Below, in pieces: positions 44,722-55,614 of a stretch of DNA of 64,000 nt. How positions within the stretch are numbered: the first letter of the stretch is position 1; each line of letters begins with the position of its first letter. The stretch is from contig OY755178.1 in NCBI GenBank assembly GCA_963576735.1, forward strand, positions 11,718,001 through 11,782,000. The letters are read 5' to 3'. The position numbers were made by a program, and so were the translations under genes. A model generated the notes under the pieces. The model was not told the origin of the DNA. It did not search any database and saw nothing but the letters and a program-made list of their open reading frames with translations. This DNA is from Bedellia somnulentella. Taxonomy: Eukaryota; Arthropoda; Insecta; Lepidoptera; Bedelliidae.

Positions 44722-44788
44722 AAGTATTGGTACCTCTGCCAACCCCTTATAATATATATATGCCGGGGATTAACGGCGTGGAAGCTTA

Positions 44789-45342
44789 TGTTTAAGCTTA
44801 TTTATTTTCGGTACTTTTTGCATTTTCATCAAAACTGAAATTCGTGTAATCATTACATGCAATTGAAATTTGTATCATTCGCGTAATAAAATGCTGAAGT
44901 ATATTGAAATCGACGGCAAATGTGTAACTGTATCAGACCCCGGTCTCCAAAGTGCTATTACAATTTACGAGAATAATACCAATAAATCCAAATGGATTTC
45001 GGCTTCCATCGTTAAAAGAGCAGAGTGCTTTAGTGTTATGTATACAGATTATGTTAACTGGCGATCTTTTCTGTCATTTGAACAAAGTTGCAAGATTTCT
45101 GGTTATTTTATTTGTCCGCCGTAGTTCCTCTTTTGTTACTGTAGATTTTCTTTATTTCAGTAACAAGCTGTTTGTTTGGACCTCATGAATGACATACCCT
45201 GACTATAATTTTACTGATCTAAGCATCCATAGGTAAAGTGAAAGGATTTATTTTAAGTTACAAGACCAAAATGTTACATGTTTTTAAAACCGTATTTTAA
45301 GTGCATAAAATTAGACCTGTTTTTGTACTGTATTCTATTCCC
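44789..45342. other. Non-coding stretch with an unassigned 84-codon frame
   Basis: The plus frame 44870-45124 (containing EIDGKCVTVSDPGLQSAITI) has fairly balanced composition but no domain I recognise. It could be a decayed fragment of a gene or element. Confidence 0.35.
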
Positions 45343-45354
45343 ATTTCAATGTAA

Positions 45355-45734
45355 CAACATAACATAACATAAAAGTTCACGCCGAATATCCCCGAAGGGG
45401 TTGGCAGAGGTACTAATACTTCTGAACTTCACGTGACTTTGTCACCTGGTGTTCAGAGTACCCACGTTTTGCATGGACAGTGTACTCACGTGATAGGGGG
45501 CAGGCCTATCGCCGTTTTGTACGAATACACTGTCACATGACTAAGTACAACTCAGCCATGTGGGTTTCCTCACGATGTTTTCCCTCACCGTTAACAACCA
45601 TGATAAATTAACCACACATATGTCTTTAGAAAAGACAAATTGGTGTAGGCCCGACCCAGGATTTGAACACTAGTCGTTTGCACGATAACCGAGTGTTCTA
45701 CCCACTGGGCTATCACGGTCACTTTACATTTTAA
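45355..45734 (-). mobile_element. SINE A-I, complete, minus strand
   Basis: (CATAA)n tail on the left and head GTGATAGCCCAGTGGGTAGA on the minus strand, with box B and body intact. ATTTCAATGTAA flanks it (45343-45354 and 45735-45746). Together with 8279-8669 this is the best model of subfamily A-I. Confidence 0.9.
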
Positions 45735-45746
45735 ATTTCAATGTAA

Positions 45747-46244
45747 ATGTTTTTTTTTGTCTTTACAAAATATTAAATGTAGCACAACTGTATTTTTGTA
45801 TTTTTTGTTAAACTTTGACTTCAGGCCCTTTAAATTATCGGTCAAAGCCTAGGGCAAAACATCTCTGACACTAAACTTGCAATGATATTTACTTTATACA
45901 TGTTTGCTTTGTTGTACATACAAAAAGTGGATAAAGTAAATTTTAGTAAGTATGTTTTAGTATCGACAAATAATCTTCTTCACTTTTTACTCACATTTAG
46001 TCCTCTGACAAAGATAGTCGTTTGGAATCTCAAATTATGGCAAACGCTGTTAGCACTTAATGAAACCGCAGAAACCAGTTGCTTGCAAAACATTAATTTA
46101 ACCCGTTTTATGCTGAAAACTGTTTTACCTCAATTTATAACAAATGTTTCGGCATAAATATGTTTTTTAAATTTCATACCGATAAATAAGTTATTACAAC
46201 TAATGAAAAGTAGACCAAAAATCTAATACAGAAACTTGTTTAAC
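45747..46244. other. Non-coding stretch, nothing recognised
   Basis: The 91-codon plus frame at 45882-46157 shows no domain. Confidence 0.4.
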
Positions 46245-46440
46245 TCAACATACATACATACAAAGACTTACGGTTATAAATTCCTAAAAGAGGTAGCCAG
46301 AGCTTCAGATTGAAAAATACTTCAGCCACTTTTGGAAATTGATTAGGGAAAATATTGTAAAATAAAAGGTTTTTGGAGACGGGTCTCCAACCACATCACA
46401 CAAAAATCACTTAAAAGCTCAAATACTACCCACGGGAAGA
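46245..46440 (-). repeat. B repeat, head missing
   Basis: Minus strand: CCCGTGGGTAGTATTTGAGC, GATGTGGTTGGAGACCCG, TTTCCAAAAGTGGCTGAAGT, AACCGTAAGTCTTTGTATG and a (TATG)n tail. Confidence 0.68.
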
Positions 46441-46938
46441 ATTGTATGTTCATAGTTCATATAGTTATGAATTGTATGTTCATAAAAAAATAACACCTAT
46501 ACTTTAACACGCATTTGTTCGGATGAAAATTATAAAAGCTTAAATTAATACAGCAGATGTTCAATTGCGCTTAATAATAGCAGGAAAATAATAAAATTTC
46601 AGTGCAACGTAGCCACATTAACGAGTTTTTGTCTCCGAATCGTAGCCGAGCGAATAATTGGATTGTCCTGGACAAGCACATGATGGGCAATAAAATAACA
46701 TTGTGCGAAGGGATACGCTCTCAATACATTCCGCTCTTCAAGCCTGGATTTTGAGCTTTGAATCGAAAAGCTTATTTTGGAGCGCCTTGATATTTTCAAT
46801 TGAAATAGGGAAGTGAATTATATTCTTTTGTAAAATAACTTTGAATAAAATGACTAGCTTGAAAATATAATATGCGTTAAAATAATCATGTGAAGGTGAA
46901 TCCTTTTTTGATTCGAACAATTTGATTTTGAACAATTT
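46441..46938. other. Non-coding stretch, nothing recognised
   Basis: No assignable feature apart from a short GTATGTTCATA direct repeat near 46444 and 46473. Confidence 0.45.
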
Positions 46939-46941
46939 GAC

Positions 46942-47175
46942 GACGTCTGTGGCTGAGCTGAGTCTGTGACCAGCTTTTTGGTCCGGAGGTTGCGAATTCG
47001 ATTCCCGCTGAGATCATCATTTATGTGAGCATGAATGATTGTTTCTTAGTTTTAAATATTATTTATAAGTGTGTTTTATAATATTAAATATATCATTGAG
47101 TTAGTATCCCATAATACAAGTTCTACTTAGTTTGGTGCTAACTTGACCTGTATATAATATTTCCGTTTATTTATT
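46942..47175 (+). mobile_element. SINE H, tRNA-derived, copy 1
   Basis: Head GTCTGTGGCTGAGCTGAGTC, the CTTTTTGGTCCGGAGGTTGC stretch, box B GCGAATTCGATTCCCGCTGA, then body GTGAGCATGAATGATTGTTTC and ATCATTGAGTTAGTATCCCAT. It matches copy 2 at 48338-48530 in order and sequence. Confidence 0.72.
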
Positions 47176-47286
47176 TGTTGGTTTTAAATCAAGATATTCC
47201 CAAAGTAAATGTTAACAATACCTGTGGTATGATATAGTTAAATAAGATCAGTAATACACATGAATAAGAAAGATATATCCATTCAT

Positions 47287-47545
47287 TAGCATTAGCTGTG
47301 TAGTGTCGGCTTAGAATAGCACTACCCCATTTCTTCCGGTGGGTGTACGTAAGAGGAAACTAACGGTATTGGGGCTTTTTAAGGGATTTTTGGGCGATGC
47401 GGTTGGAGACCCATTACCAACCACCTTTATTCTACCATCTTTTCCCCACTCAACTTCCAAAAGTGGCTGAGAAATTTCTAATTTCTCAGCTCTGGCTACC
47501 CCTTATAGGGATTTATAGCCGTGAGTATATGTATGTATGTATTTA
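47287..47545 (+). repeat. B repeat (B-I), complete, with target site duplication
   Basis: GCTGTGTAGTGTCGGCTTAG, GGGCGATGCGGTTGGAGACC, GCCGTGAGTATATGTATGTATG. TATCCATTCAT lies at 47276-47286 and 47546-47556. Six extra bases (TAGCAT) sit between the left duplication and the usual head. Confidence 0.85.
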
Positions 47546-47556
47546 TATCCATTCAT

Positions 47557-48337
47557 GTAAAAATATCCTTTGTGGGGAATAAAACTGAGACTAGTCTTTC
47601 TCTCTGAAATTCAGAAGCTAAATAACATAAACATTGACACTGAAATATAAAATGCGAATAAAAATGTTTTGTTAGCTTAGTGGTATTAGCTAATTTTAAC
47701 TTTGAAAGATATGTTATTTCAAAAGAACTATCAGAACTATCATATGAATACTACGATTAAATAAATGAAAATATACACACAGTGTATGAACAATAAAACA
47801 AAGACAAAACATACCCTTTAACACAAAAATAAAATTTCAATGCCAAAACATACGAAGCTCTGATAAAAGTTTCATTATTAGCAGATGCGGATGTTGGTCA
47901 AGTGTACATTAAACTTGTATAAAACGAGGGTTCAGTAGGCAGTCGTATTTCATTGGTTTCACGAAATGTCACGGAATACTTGAAACTGGTTAAAAATGTA
48001 CCAGATGCTACATAAACTCGTAAAATATTCCCTTCTGATTTTGTGTCAAAGTTGCTATAAAATATAGGCTTTTGCTGGGTTCTTATGTTTGGAAATACGT
48101 GAGGCTGTAATTAATTATTGGTTTTGATATGTATCTTGTCTTTGACTAGAAATTGATTGTACTGGCTTTTCAGGCTTCTTTAGAAAATTTATGAACTCTA
48201 TTCGTCAATCTTTTTTTTTTATTTTGTAGTTTTTTGAAAGTTATTGAGTTATTATTAATATAATTGGGTATTCAACGCCAAGTTTAATCAAATACAGGAG
48301 ACACAATCAAGTCCTTATAACTTAATCAATGATTTTT
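47557..48337. other. Non-coding stretch, nothing recognised
   Basis: AT-rich DNA without repeat ends or frames of interest. Confidence 0.45.
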
Positions 48338-48530
48338 ACAAAGTGAGTGGCCGAGTAGAAAGATAACTAGCTTTTTGGTCCGGATTTGCGGGTTTGATCC
48401 CCGCTGAGAGCAACATTTATGTGAGAAGCATAAATTATTGTTTTTACTTCTGGTATGTTGTTTGTAGGTATATTATATAATATCAAATATATCCTTGAGT
48501 TGGTATCCCATAATAATAACGAAAATAAAT
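48338..48530 (+). mobile_element. SINE H, copy 2
   Basis: GAGTGGCCGAGTAGAAAGAT (box A-like GTGGCCGAGTAGA), AGCTTTTTGGTCCGGATTTG, box B GCGGGTTTGATCCCCGCTGA, body with CCTTGAGTTGGTATCCCATA. Its head is better kept than in copy 1. Confidence 0.72.
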
Positions 48531-48801
48531 AATAACTACAGTGAGACAAGGCTTAGCTTGCGAGACGTGCAACAAACACGACAAGTTAGATTTTACGCAT
48601 ATTTCTATGACATTTCGGTTTTTTGGTTAAATGATAAGAAACCGAAACACATAGGGTCAGAGCGAGGAATACAATTTATTATGTTCCGGTCACCCCTTTG
48701 TATCTTAACCTGGTATATAACTGCTTATAACCAAATTTTAATATTTGTTTCACATGTATTACAATTAAATTTAATAAAATAAGATAAAAGTAAAATAATT
48801 T

Positions 48802-49036
48802 GCCGTGTAGTGCCGGCTTAGAATTTCGCTACCCCTTTCTACCCACGGGTGTCGTAAGAGGCGACTAAGGGTATTGGGGCTTTTTATTGGATTTTTGGGC
48901 GATGCGGTTGGAGATCCATCACCAAAAACCTTTATTTTTACCATCTTTTCCCCACTCAACTTCCAAAAATGGCTGAGGAATTTATAATTTCTTAGCTCTG
49001 GCTACCCCTTCTAAGGAATTATAGCCGTGAGTGTAT
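48802..49036 (+). repeat. B repeat, mosaic of subfamilies
   Basis: The head half is subfamily II (TACCCACGGGTGTCGTAAGA) and the 3' half subfamily I (CCCACTCAACTTCCAAAAAT). Core GGGCGATGCGGTTGGAGATC. Ends GCCGTGAGTGTATGTG. Confidence 0.8.
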
Positions 49037-49048
49037 GTGTAGTGTAAA

Positions 49049-49150
49049 AATAGAATAGAAAACTGTTTATTGCACATCAAAATTAAAATAGAATTACAAT
49101 TGGCGGTCTTATCATTTCAAGCAATCTCTTCCAGACAACCTTTGGATGGT
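49049..49150. repeat. Short retroelement 3' fragment, also present at 55.4 kb
   Basis: AACTGTTTATTGCACATCAA, GGCGGTCTTATCATTTCAAG and AATCTCTTCCAGACAACCTTTGG. The second half recurs at 55465-55515. This resembles a 3' UTR common in lepidopteran LINEs; orientation is uncertain. Confidence 0.5.
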
Positions 49151-49538
49151 ACATTTATAAAAATAACTTATTGACCGTAGCGCTTTTCTTTTTAAATTTA
49201 TTTGTTTGTAACTAATGCACTCCTAACTAAAACAAACAGACGTATATTCACATACTTATTCTTTTAGTTTTAATAATAAAATATTTTATTCGCCTTTTAC
49301 TTACACATAAGAAAAAAAGTACATGAAAATTATGAAAAAAATAGTTACCAAAAGGAAATTTAATCAAAGTAACAATAAAAACGTGATAAAATATCTAACC
49401 ATTATAAGCGTACAACTCCAGTTTTCAGTTCAATTCATTACTAAACTAAATAAAAATTCCCTAAACTCAATAAAAAATGTTTTGTAAAGCTTAACAAATT
49501 TATAACCTACTTGGCTTAATCAAGAATAAAGAACTATA
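49151..49538. other. Non-coding stretch, nothing recognised
   Basis: AT-rich DNA before the hairpin MITE. Confidence 0.45.
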
Positions 49539-49541
49539 TAA

Positions 49542-49793
49542 GGGCCGGCGCTGACTGCCGGCATGGCATGGCAAAGGATTTCGGTACAGATATAGCATTT
49601 TTAATCTTATTACCATGCGTATAGAATTCATTTTGACACACCGATGCCGAGGGAGGCCGCGGTAGGACAGAACGTCGGCATCGTTGTGTCAAAATGAAGT
49701 AAAATGAATTCTATACTCATGGTAATAAGATTAAAAATGCTATATCTGTACCGAAATCCTTTGCCATGCCATGCCGGCAGTCAGCGCCGGCCC
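49542..49793. mobile_element. Hairpin MITE, PIF/Harbinger-like
   Basis: Two arms of about 100 bp, GGGCCGGCGCTGACTGCCGG... and its inverse, are nearly identical and enclose a short loop that itself holds CGATGCCGA / TCGGCATCG arms. The right arm has an extra 10 bp or so. TAA flanks it (49539-49541 and 49794-49796). The 3-bp TAA target and GGGCC start fit PIF/Harbinger. It has no coding capacity. As DNA or RNA the full length would fold into one long hairpin. Confidence 0.85.
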
Positions 49794-49796
49794 TAA

Positions 49797-50948
49797 CTTT
49801 CAAAACTATTTTAGAGCAAAATGCACAAAATAACATTTACACGTATATAAATACACGTAATCATATTCTTTAGCTAAATTACATACGTGGGTCTTTGGAC
49901 TTCTTGAGAAATTCTGGATCACCAAAATCTTAAAAAAAGATATTTAGTAGACAGACTTGTCAATAGTTAATTCTACTAAAGATTACTATATACTCTATCA
50001 CATCAGTAAAACGGATTATAATTTAAAACTAATATATAAAAAAGAAATATTACCGTACGAGTATGAAAACCCTTTCATATTACTTAAATGGAACTCCGTC
50101 GTTTGTGACTCTAACAGTGACTACAAACATAAACTTTCATTGCAACTTTTCACTTACCCATCTTTAACGAACTCCAATCTCATTCTATCAATTGTCAAAG
50201 TTTAAAAACTTAATCCACTTAAGGACCCTTTAGGGGCGATGTTTCTGCGCATGACGTGCTCCTAAGTTAGGGGAACCAAGGACATTAGTTTCCCGGCGCT
50301 GTTGAAGAGCGGCCGTGTCGTTGTCTCCCATTTTTAAAAGGAACTCGTGAATTAAAGCCGACTTGTAAACAATGGTATCGAAAAAATATTTCATAGACAA
50401 GATTATGAAAACTGTTTAAGCGCTTAATATTAGTGTAAAAATGTGAAACATGAATAAACATTGAAAATCGTGTCTTTATAAATATATATTGTGAATTTGA
50501 AATATAAAACTGACTAGATTGTGGATTAATGGCATCATCATGAAGCATTATTTAGTACTAATAATATGTGGTAAGTTATTCCGAAAATTCAGTTTTAATT
50601 GTGATGAATATTTTCTGATTGCTTATTTAATAGCAACAATATAAATTATTTAAAATCTTATGTAAAATTGTGCCATTAGCTAAATGGTTAATTAAATATT
50701 TGATTCTATATATAGGTATGTTTATTGCTCTCAAAACTGAACAAATTTGTTGGTATTTCAATAATTTTGACCATTTACTCTTTGCTCTTCTGTTTCCCTT
50801 ACGGTGAGATATCATGTTACATTCAGGATCGTTTTGAAAAGCTGGATCTTTTTAAGAAGGAATTTCATTGATGTAAAAGCCCTTAGTATTTATAACAAAA
50901 TGACGCGGTCGGTTCTACTATTTGTAACACGTTAAGAAATTTAAAAAC
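49797..50948. other. Non-coding stretch, nothing recognised
   Basis: A moderately GC-rich patch at about 50220-50330 (TTTCCCGGCGCTGTTGAAGA) has no match I know. The reading frames at 49957-50815 show no domains. Confidence 0.4.
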
Positions 50949-50960
50949 ACAGTGAATCAC

Positions 50961-51041
50961 CGCTGGTGTCGATATTTTTCTTTCCTTTATTTATCAGTAT
51001 GGGGATTAAATGAGGTTTTCATGAACAAAAACATCCTAGTA
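50961..51041 (+). mobile_element. SINE D, 5'-truncated copy with target site duplication
   Basis: CGCTGGTGTCGATATTTTTC, TTTCCTTTATTTATCAGTAT, GGGGATTAAATGAGGTTTTC, CATGAACAAAAACATC. ACAGTGAATCAC flanks it (50949-50960 and 51042-51053). It retains only the last few bases of the tRNA-like head, so reverse transcription stopped there. Confidence 0.75.
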
Positions 51042-51053
51042 ACAGTGAATCAC

Positions 51054-51811
51054 TTGTGTCTAAAGAATGTTTCTGTACCAATTATAAAATTTTAAAATAT
51101 GATTTTAATATTAAAATAATTAAGGTTTGCTTTTAAGGATGTAGGACGAAATAACGTAGTTTTGCATGTCAGTATTTATTTTTGGTTTATTATTATCGTT
51201 TAGTATTTTTGTATACGACGAAGAAAAATATAACAACCGTTGAAGTAAATAGAATGAACTTACTTGAGCAAACATGCAAAAAATTACGTTAATAACGTAA
51301 TAACGCAAGTCAATCTGGAAGTTATCATGCATTACATATATTCACGCCAATATTTGCCATTGAGGAACCTCTTTCTTCAAAATTGTTATAGTTTTACATC
51401 CATCAATTTTTCATGCTTTCACTTTTAGCTCCAATGGTTTATATTTTTTATATCAGAGGTTTTGTTTTATTAGTTTTTACACAGAAAGGACAGACACGGC
51501 AATTATTGATGTTCTCTGTTCGGGCAATTTTATTTTACCTTTTTGCTTTGTAACATTTTTTTATTATTTCTAAGTAGAATATTTGTATAGATTGTCTATC
51601 TTTGCTACAGGTCTTCGTATAGTCCCATTATTAGTATAGTATATTTTGCTATATATTATTTCTATGAGCTATAAGGTATTATGTCAAGATCACATATTTC
51701 GTTATAATTCGTATCCTTTCTACACAAAGGCTTGGTGTTTGATGATAGTTCTATTTTACTTTCAAGCTGCGGTCTGATAGGCTCTGTCTAGGGCTCAAAC
51801 ACTCAAAAACT
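51054..51811. other. Non-coding stretch with a small C-like end
   Basis: At about 51333-51380, ACATATATTCACGCCAATAT followed by TGCCATTGAGG is a poor match to the C end (minus strand). Otherwise nothing recognised. Confidence 0.4.
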
Positions 51812-51960
51812 AGATGTTCACGCCATATATCCCCGAACGGATTGGCAAAGGTACTACTACTTCTGAACATCACGTGACATTGCCATGTGGTTTTCAGATT
51901 ATCTACGTTTTATAGGTACGTATAGGGGACCGGCCTGTCACCGTATTGTGTTGTCTAGGG
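51812..51960 (-). mobile_element. SINE A-I 3' half, decayed
   Basis: Minus-strand end GGCGTGAACATC, then CACGTGATGTTCAGAAGTAG and a broken CGGTGACAGGCCGGTCCCC block. The tRNA-like head is absent. Confidence 0.65.
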
Positions 51961-51974
51961 TGTTTCTGATTTAC

Positions 51975-52072
51975 ATACATACATACATATTCTCACACCG
52001 TTAGTTCCCACGGTAGGCAGAGACTATCGATCGCTACTTTGTACGATCCTGGCAAACCTCTCTTGCTTCATT
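51975..52072 (-). repeat. Family C (RTE 3' end) fragment
   Basis: Minus strand: AGAGGTTTGCCAGGATCGTA, GTAGCGATCGATAGTCTCTG, AACGGTGTGAGAATATGTAT with (TATG)n tail. Confidence 0.7.
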
Positions 52073-52094
52073 CACCAACTTAAAAAAGCCAACT

Positions 52095-52155
52095 GCCAAC
52101 TGCCAAATGTGGCTTAGAAGTTTCTAGCTCTGAAGCTCTGGCTAGCCCGTTATAG
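52095..52155 (+). repeat. B repeat (B-II) 3' fragment
   Basis: GCCAAATGTGGCTTAGAAGT, TTCTAGCTCTGAAGCTCTGG, CTAGCCCGTTATAG; the end merges into a (TA)n run. Confidence 0.55.

Positions 52156-52183
<28 letters not shown>
52156..52183. repeat. (TA)n microsatellite
   Basis: About 14 TA units. It probably arose in the tail region of the preceding B fragment. Confidence 0.85.
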
Positions 52184-52190
<7 letters not shown>

Positions 52191-52871
52191 TTTCTTAATT
52201 ATATCTTGGCCATAAATTTAATCATTATAATAGTAAAAGCACTGTTAACGACAGAAATGAAAATATATTGTACTTATTAAACACATTAATTGAATTTGGA
52301 ATTTAGAGTAGTATTCTTGTCTATACTTTAACATGAATTTAAGATAATAAAATGAAATTTGAAATCAGTGCTGGCTTTGCTATTAAAAAAGTGTTTTGTT
52401 TCAATTACTTTAAAATTTTGTAAAAATATATTTTTGAAACTAATTAATTTTGTTGCATTTTGGTTTTGTGTTTCTTAAGTGACAATTATTTAATCCAATT
52501 TTGTGTTTATTGCCATAACTGATTGTAGACCCCCTTCTATTTAATAACAACTATAGAATAGCTACCTATTTTCACATACACTCCTACAATCATGAAAGCC
52601 TGTAAAAAAAACCAGAGTTTCTTTTGGAATTTAAAAATGACTAGGATCTAGGTTTAGAGGTTGTGAGTGCGAACAATTATAATATGAATATAAATGATTA
52701 TTTCTTAGTTAAGGAATGTTAATTAAATGTTTATTTTTTTACATTTAACTTACATTGGTCCTTACTTCATCTCTATTGCAGTATATTTATTAATGGTATA
52801 CAACAGTATAAATTAATTTGTTGGTGCCTTTCACCTCACTTACAGTAAATAATGAAATGTGTATCAACATC
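52184..52871. other. Non-coding stretch with a decayed SINE H remnant
   Basis: At about 52632-52740, GACTAGGATCTAGGTTTAGA, GTGCGAACAA and AAATGATTATTTCTTAGTTAA follow the SINE H order but are heavily changed. No other feature. Confidence 0.4.
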
Positions 52872-52950
52872 ACATGTATACATACATATACTCACAGCTA
52901 TATGGCCGAACATCAGAACTAGAAATTCGTTAGCTGCATTTAGAAGTTCA
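52872..52950 (-). repeat. B repeat 3' fragment, decayed
   Basis: Minus strand: GAACTTCTAAATGCAGCTAA, ATATAGCTGTGAGTATATGTATG. Confidence 0.5.
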
Positions 52951-53044
52951 ATAAATAAAAGTCACCTAAAAAGCCTAAGTCATCCTAGACCAAAAATTGA
53001 AGAGAACACGATTTTATTGTATTCAAAATTGTTACATTTTGATT

Positions 53045-53237
53045 ATACTTACATATACTCACGGCTATAAATCCCAAAAAAAGGGTAGCCAGAGCTTCAG
53101 AGGTAGAAACTCCTCAGCCCCATTGGGAAGTTGATAGGGGAGAAGATGGTAGAAATAAAGTATCATTACTTAGTCGCCTCTTACGACACCCGTGGGTAGA
53201 TAGGGGCAGTGACATTCTAAGCCGGCACTACACGGCA
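53045..53237 (-). repeat. B repeat (B-II) with internal deletion
   Basis: Minus strand: TTTGCCGTGTAGTGCCGGCT, TACCCACGGGTGTCGTAAGA, then a jump over the GGGCGATGCGG core to ATACTTTATTTCTACCATCT, TATCAACTTCCCAATGGGG, ATAGCCGTGAGTATATGTA. Confidence 0.75.
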
Positions 53238-54042
53238 AACTTGATTATACTTAAAATATTTACTTTAGATAACGGTATCTGTTTAACTTTATCTAATATC
53301 AGGTCAATGAAATAGCATGCCTACTACATACATACATTTCAATATGATCAACACATCAAACATATTTTTAACACATCCATCTGTATTTTTTTTTCTATCA
53401 GCAGAATAAATCAGTCAGTGACCGAATAATCATCAATAACTAATATAAAGTATACATCCACCATACCTCAGCACATTGTCTTCGACGAGTATATACAATC
53501 GTGATAAAATATACTTCGACTTTGGCTAAAAGCCAGCCGCTTTTAGACGTCAAGTAACGACAAACTTCGTTTAATATTACTCTGCAATTGACAAATTTAA
53601 AATGTAAATTAGTTTTGAAAGACGTCAACTTAATTCTACAAAGTGCCTGTTCTTGCAGATTTGCCTGCAAATTCGATTGGAGAACAGCTGAATTAATTGT
53701 TTATATTCAGCGACTTTGGTGGCGTGGTGGGACTTGCACCACCTGAGATGCTAATAAGTACGGTTTGGTGTCACAACTTTGTGCTTCTACGACTTGTCTG
53801 AAGTCATATATTTATTTCTTTTTGATCTAACTGGTAAGTTTTATTCGGTATTTAAAAGTTACAATATTTTTCACTATGAAAATATGTCTGCAGAAATGTT
53901 AAACTTATGGCAAAAGTATGAATAAAAATCGATTTCATTTCACTTTTTTTGAAAGTAGGTAATTTAAGAATAGTTTATTCGGAACAAAAATTAAAATTCT
54001 AATTTGTTATATCGTACATGTACAACCATAGGAGCAAAGTCA
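53238..54042. other. Non-coding stretch, nothing recognised
   Basis: A patch at about 53710-53800 (TGGTGGCGTGGTGGGACTTG) is less AT-rich but shows no clear box A/B pair. The 76-codon minus frame at 53440 is unassigned. Confidence 0.4.
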
Positions 54043-54146
54043 TTTTCAAAGTCAGGTGTGTGGTTCACTTATCATGGTTCTTCACGCAGAAGGGAAAACA
54101 TAGTGAGAAAACCCACAAAGCTCAGTTGTACTTAATCCTTTAACAG
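54043..54146 (+). mobile_element. SINE A fragment (middle part)
   Basis: AAAGTCAGGTGTGTGGTTCA, CTTATCATGGTTCTTCACG, GAAAACCCACAAAGCTCAGT, TTGTACTTAATCC. Head and 3' end are both lost. Confidence 0.6.
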
Positions 54147-54936
54147 ATAATTATTTATCAACTTTTGAAAGATTAAAGGTAAAAATGTATAAATATGGTT
54201 AATAATGGGATTCTTATCTCACTAGTGACCCATCACAGTACTGACTAATTACTTAAAAATCTCCAGCACCTTAAGTCACTGCCTTCGACAGCCATGAGTA
54301 AAAAATACTCAATAGTCAAAGCATACCTAACAAGGCATATGTGAAATAAACTAAGCAAAAACACGTCAATACAAAGGTTGATCGTTATTTTCTAGTTTCA
54401 TAGTAAAAAAATGAAGTATAAATGTAGTCATTTTTGTATACAATTTATCGTGGTGACAACAAGAAATATACTAAAAATAGAGGCTGAGAAAATAAATAAC
54501 GCTTACAACTATCCCAATGATACGAGGGTCAACGAAAGTATGTCTAACTTAATATAATGTACAGACGAAATTACCTGAATACGTAATAGGAAAGTTAGGC
54601 TGACCCAAAAGTTTTTTCACCTTTTGTGTTCCAAACAACTATTATAATTATAACACAAAAGCATCAAAGGATATTCCGATACGTCCATATAATGTCAAAG
54701 TTTGGTAACAAAAGTTGCTCACTTTATATGAAAAAATAAGTTTAATAAACATATTTGTATCAAAAAAGAGAATGCTAAAGTTAAATTATAAGCACTGAAT
54801 CTATTAACATGATATCCATGTGGAATATAAAACATTTTCAATTTTATAATAAGACTTAACTAACACATTAGAGAACCCCATTTTTAGTTTATTAACTTCT
54901 CGCTTTGAAGCTACATTATTTATAAAACCTGACTAA
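54147..54936. other. Non-coding stretch, nothing recognised
   Basis: AT-rich DNA before the small MITE. Confidence 0.45.
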
Positions 54937-55074
54937 CGACCGATTTCTAAATTGAGTATTCCAGCTGAAAACAACTTAAGTATCGTTCTGTTGCATTGAA
55001 ATCTTAACAACTGAATGAGACAAAACGATACTTAAGTCGTTCTCAGTTTGAACACTCGATTCAGAAATCGGGCG
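54937..55074. mobile_element. Small hairpin MITE (138 bp)
   Basis: Arms of about 55 bp: CGACCGATTTCTAAATTGAG on the left and CGCCCGATTTCTGAATCGAG as the inverse of the right, both running on to ACTTAAGTATCGTT. TAA is on both sides (54934-54936 and 55075-55077). The 3-bp target suggests PIF/Harbinger, but another family is possible. Confidence 0.72.
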
Positions 55075-55077
55075 TAA

Positions 55078-55380
55078 GGATATTAAAAGCGAATCTTGTA
55101 AATTAGCAAATAGCCTAAACAGCAACTATTCACATGCCTGCTGAAAAATTTGTTTAACGTTATATTTTCTCTACTACAAAGAGCTCTAGTCCATGAATTA
55201 TGTCTCGGCCTAAGAATTAATGAGAGAAAACCCATTTATCATTGAGATTACAAAAAGTTTAATTTGTGTAAGAAAAATTAGAAACAAGACCAGCTTTAGC
55301 TTATGTGAACTAAGCCGGTTTCGCAATTACAAACAGTATTAAATGATAACAGCATACATTTATATCAAATCAGTTTGAAA
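55078..55380. other. Non-coding stretch, nothing recognised
   Basis: No feature recognised. Confidence 0.45.
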
Positions 55381-55439
55381 TCATAGAATAGACAAGAAAA
55401 CGCTATAATACAAAGAAAAGTAAAAAATGCATTAAAATA

Positions 55440-55515
55440 ATAAATAAATAAAATACAAGTAAAATTAGCGTTCTTACTTTAAGCAATATCTTCTAGACAA
55501 CCTTTGGCTGGTCAA
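55440..55515. repeat. Second copy of the 49.1-kb retroelement fragment
   Basis: GTTCTTACTTTAAGCAATAT and CTTCTAGACAACCTTTGGCT match 49105-49150. A (AATA)n-like run precedes it. Confidence 0.5.
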
Positions 55516-55614
55516 GTCAGTAAATTAACTGAACAGGTATTTTTGAATGAAGTGAACTGTTCAAAGCAAGATTCAAATGCAAATATATTTTAAGTTAATC
55601 GAAATCAATCTAAT

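Larger units (their letters stand above)
43630..44788 (+). mobile_element. SINE A-II interrupted by a retroposon
   Basis: The 5' part (43630-43945) has ATGATAGTCCAATGGGTAAA, box B GGATTCAAACCCC and the II-type GGACACAAGGTGGCGCTGTC. The 3' part (44722-44788) has ACCTCTGCCAACCCCTT and GGCGTGGAAGCTTATG, with an extra (TA)n run. Between them is a 776-bp insertion flanked by its own duplication. Confidence 0.85.

Noticed and set aside
43899..44752. Several GC-rich frames on both strands
   Set aside because: They fall inside the poly(A) retroposon with its internal repeats; none has a recognisable domain and they overlap each other on both strands.
44870..45124. Unassigned 84-codon gene
   Set aside because: Balanced composition, but no domain, no clear promoter and no conserved neighbours; not strong enough to call a gene.
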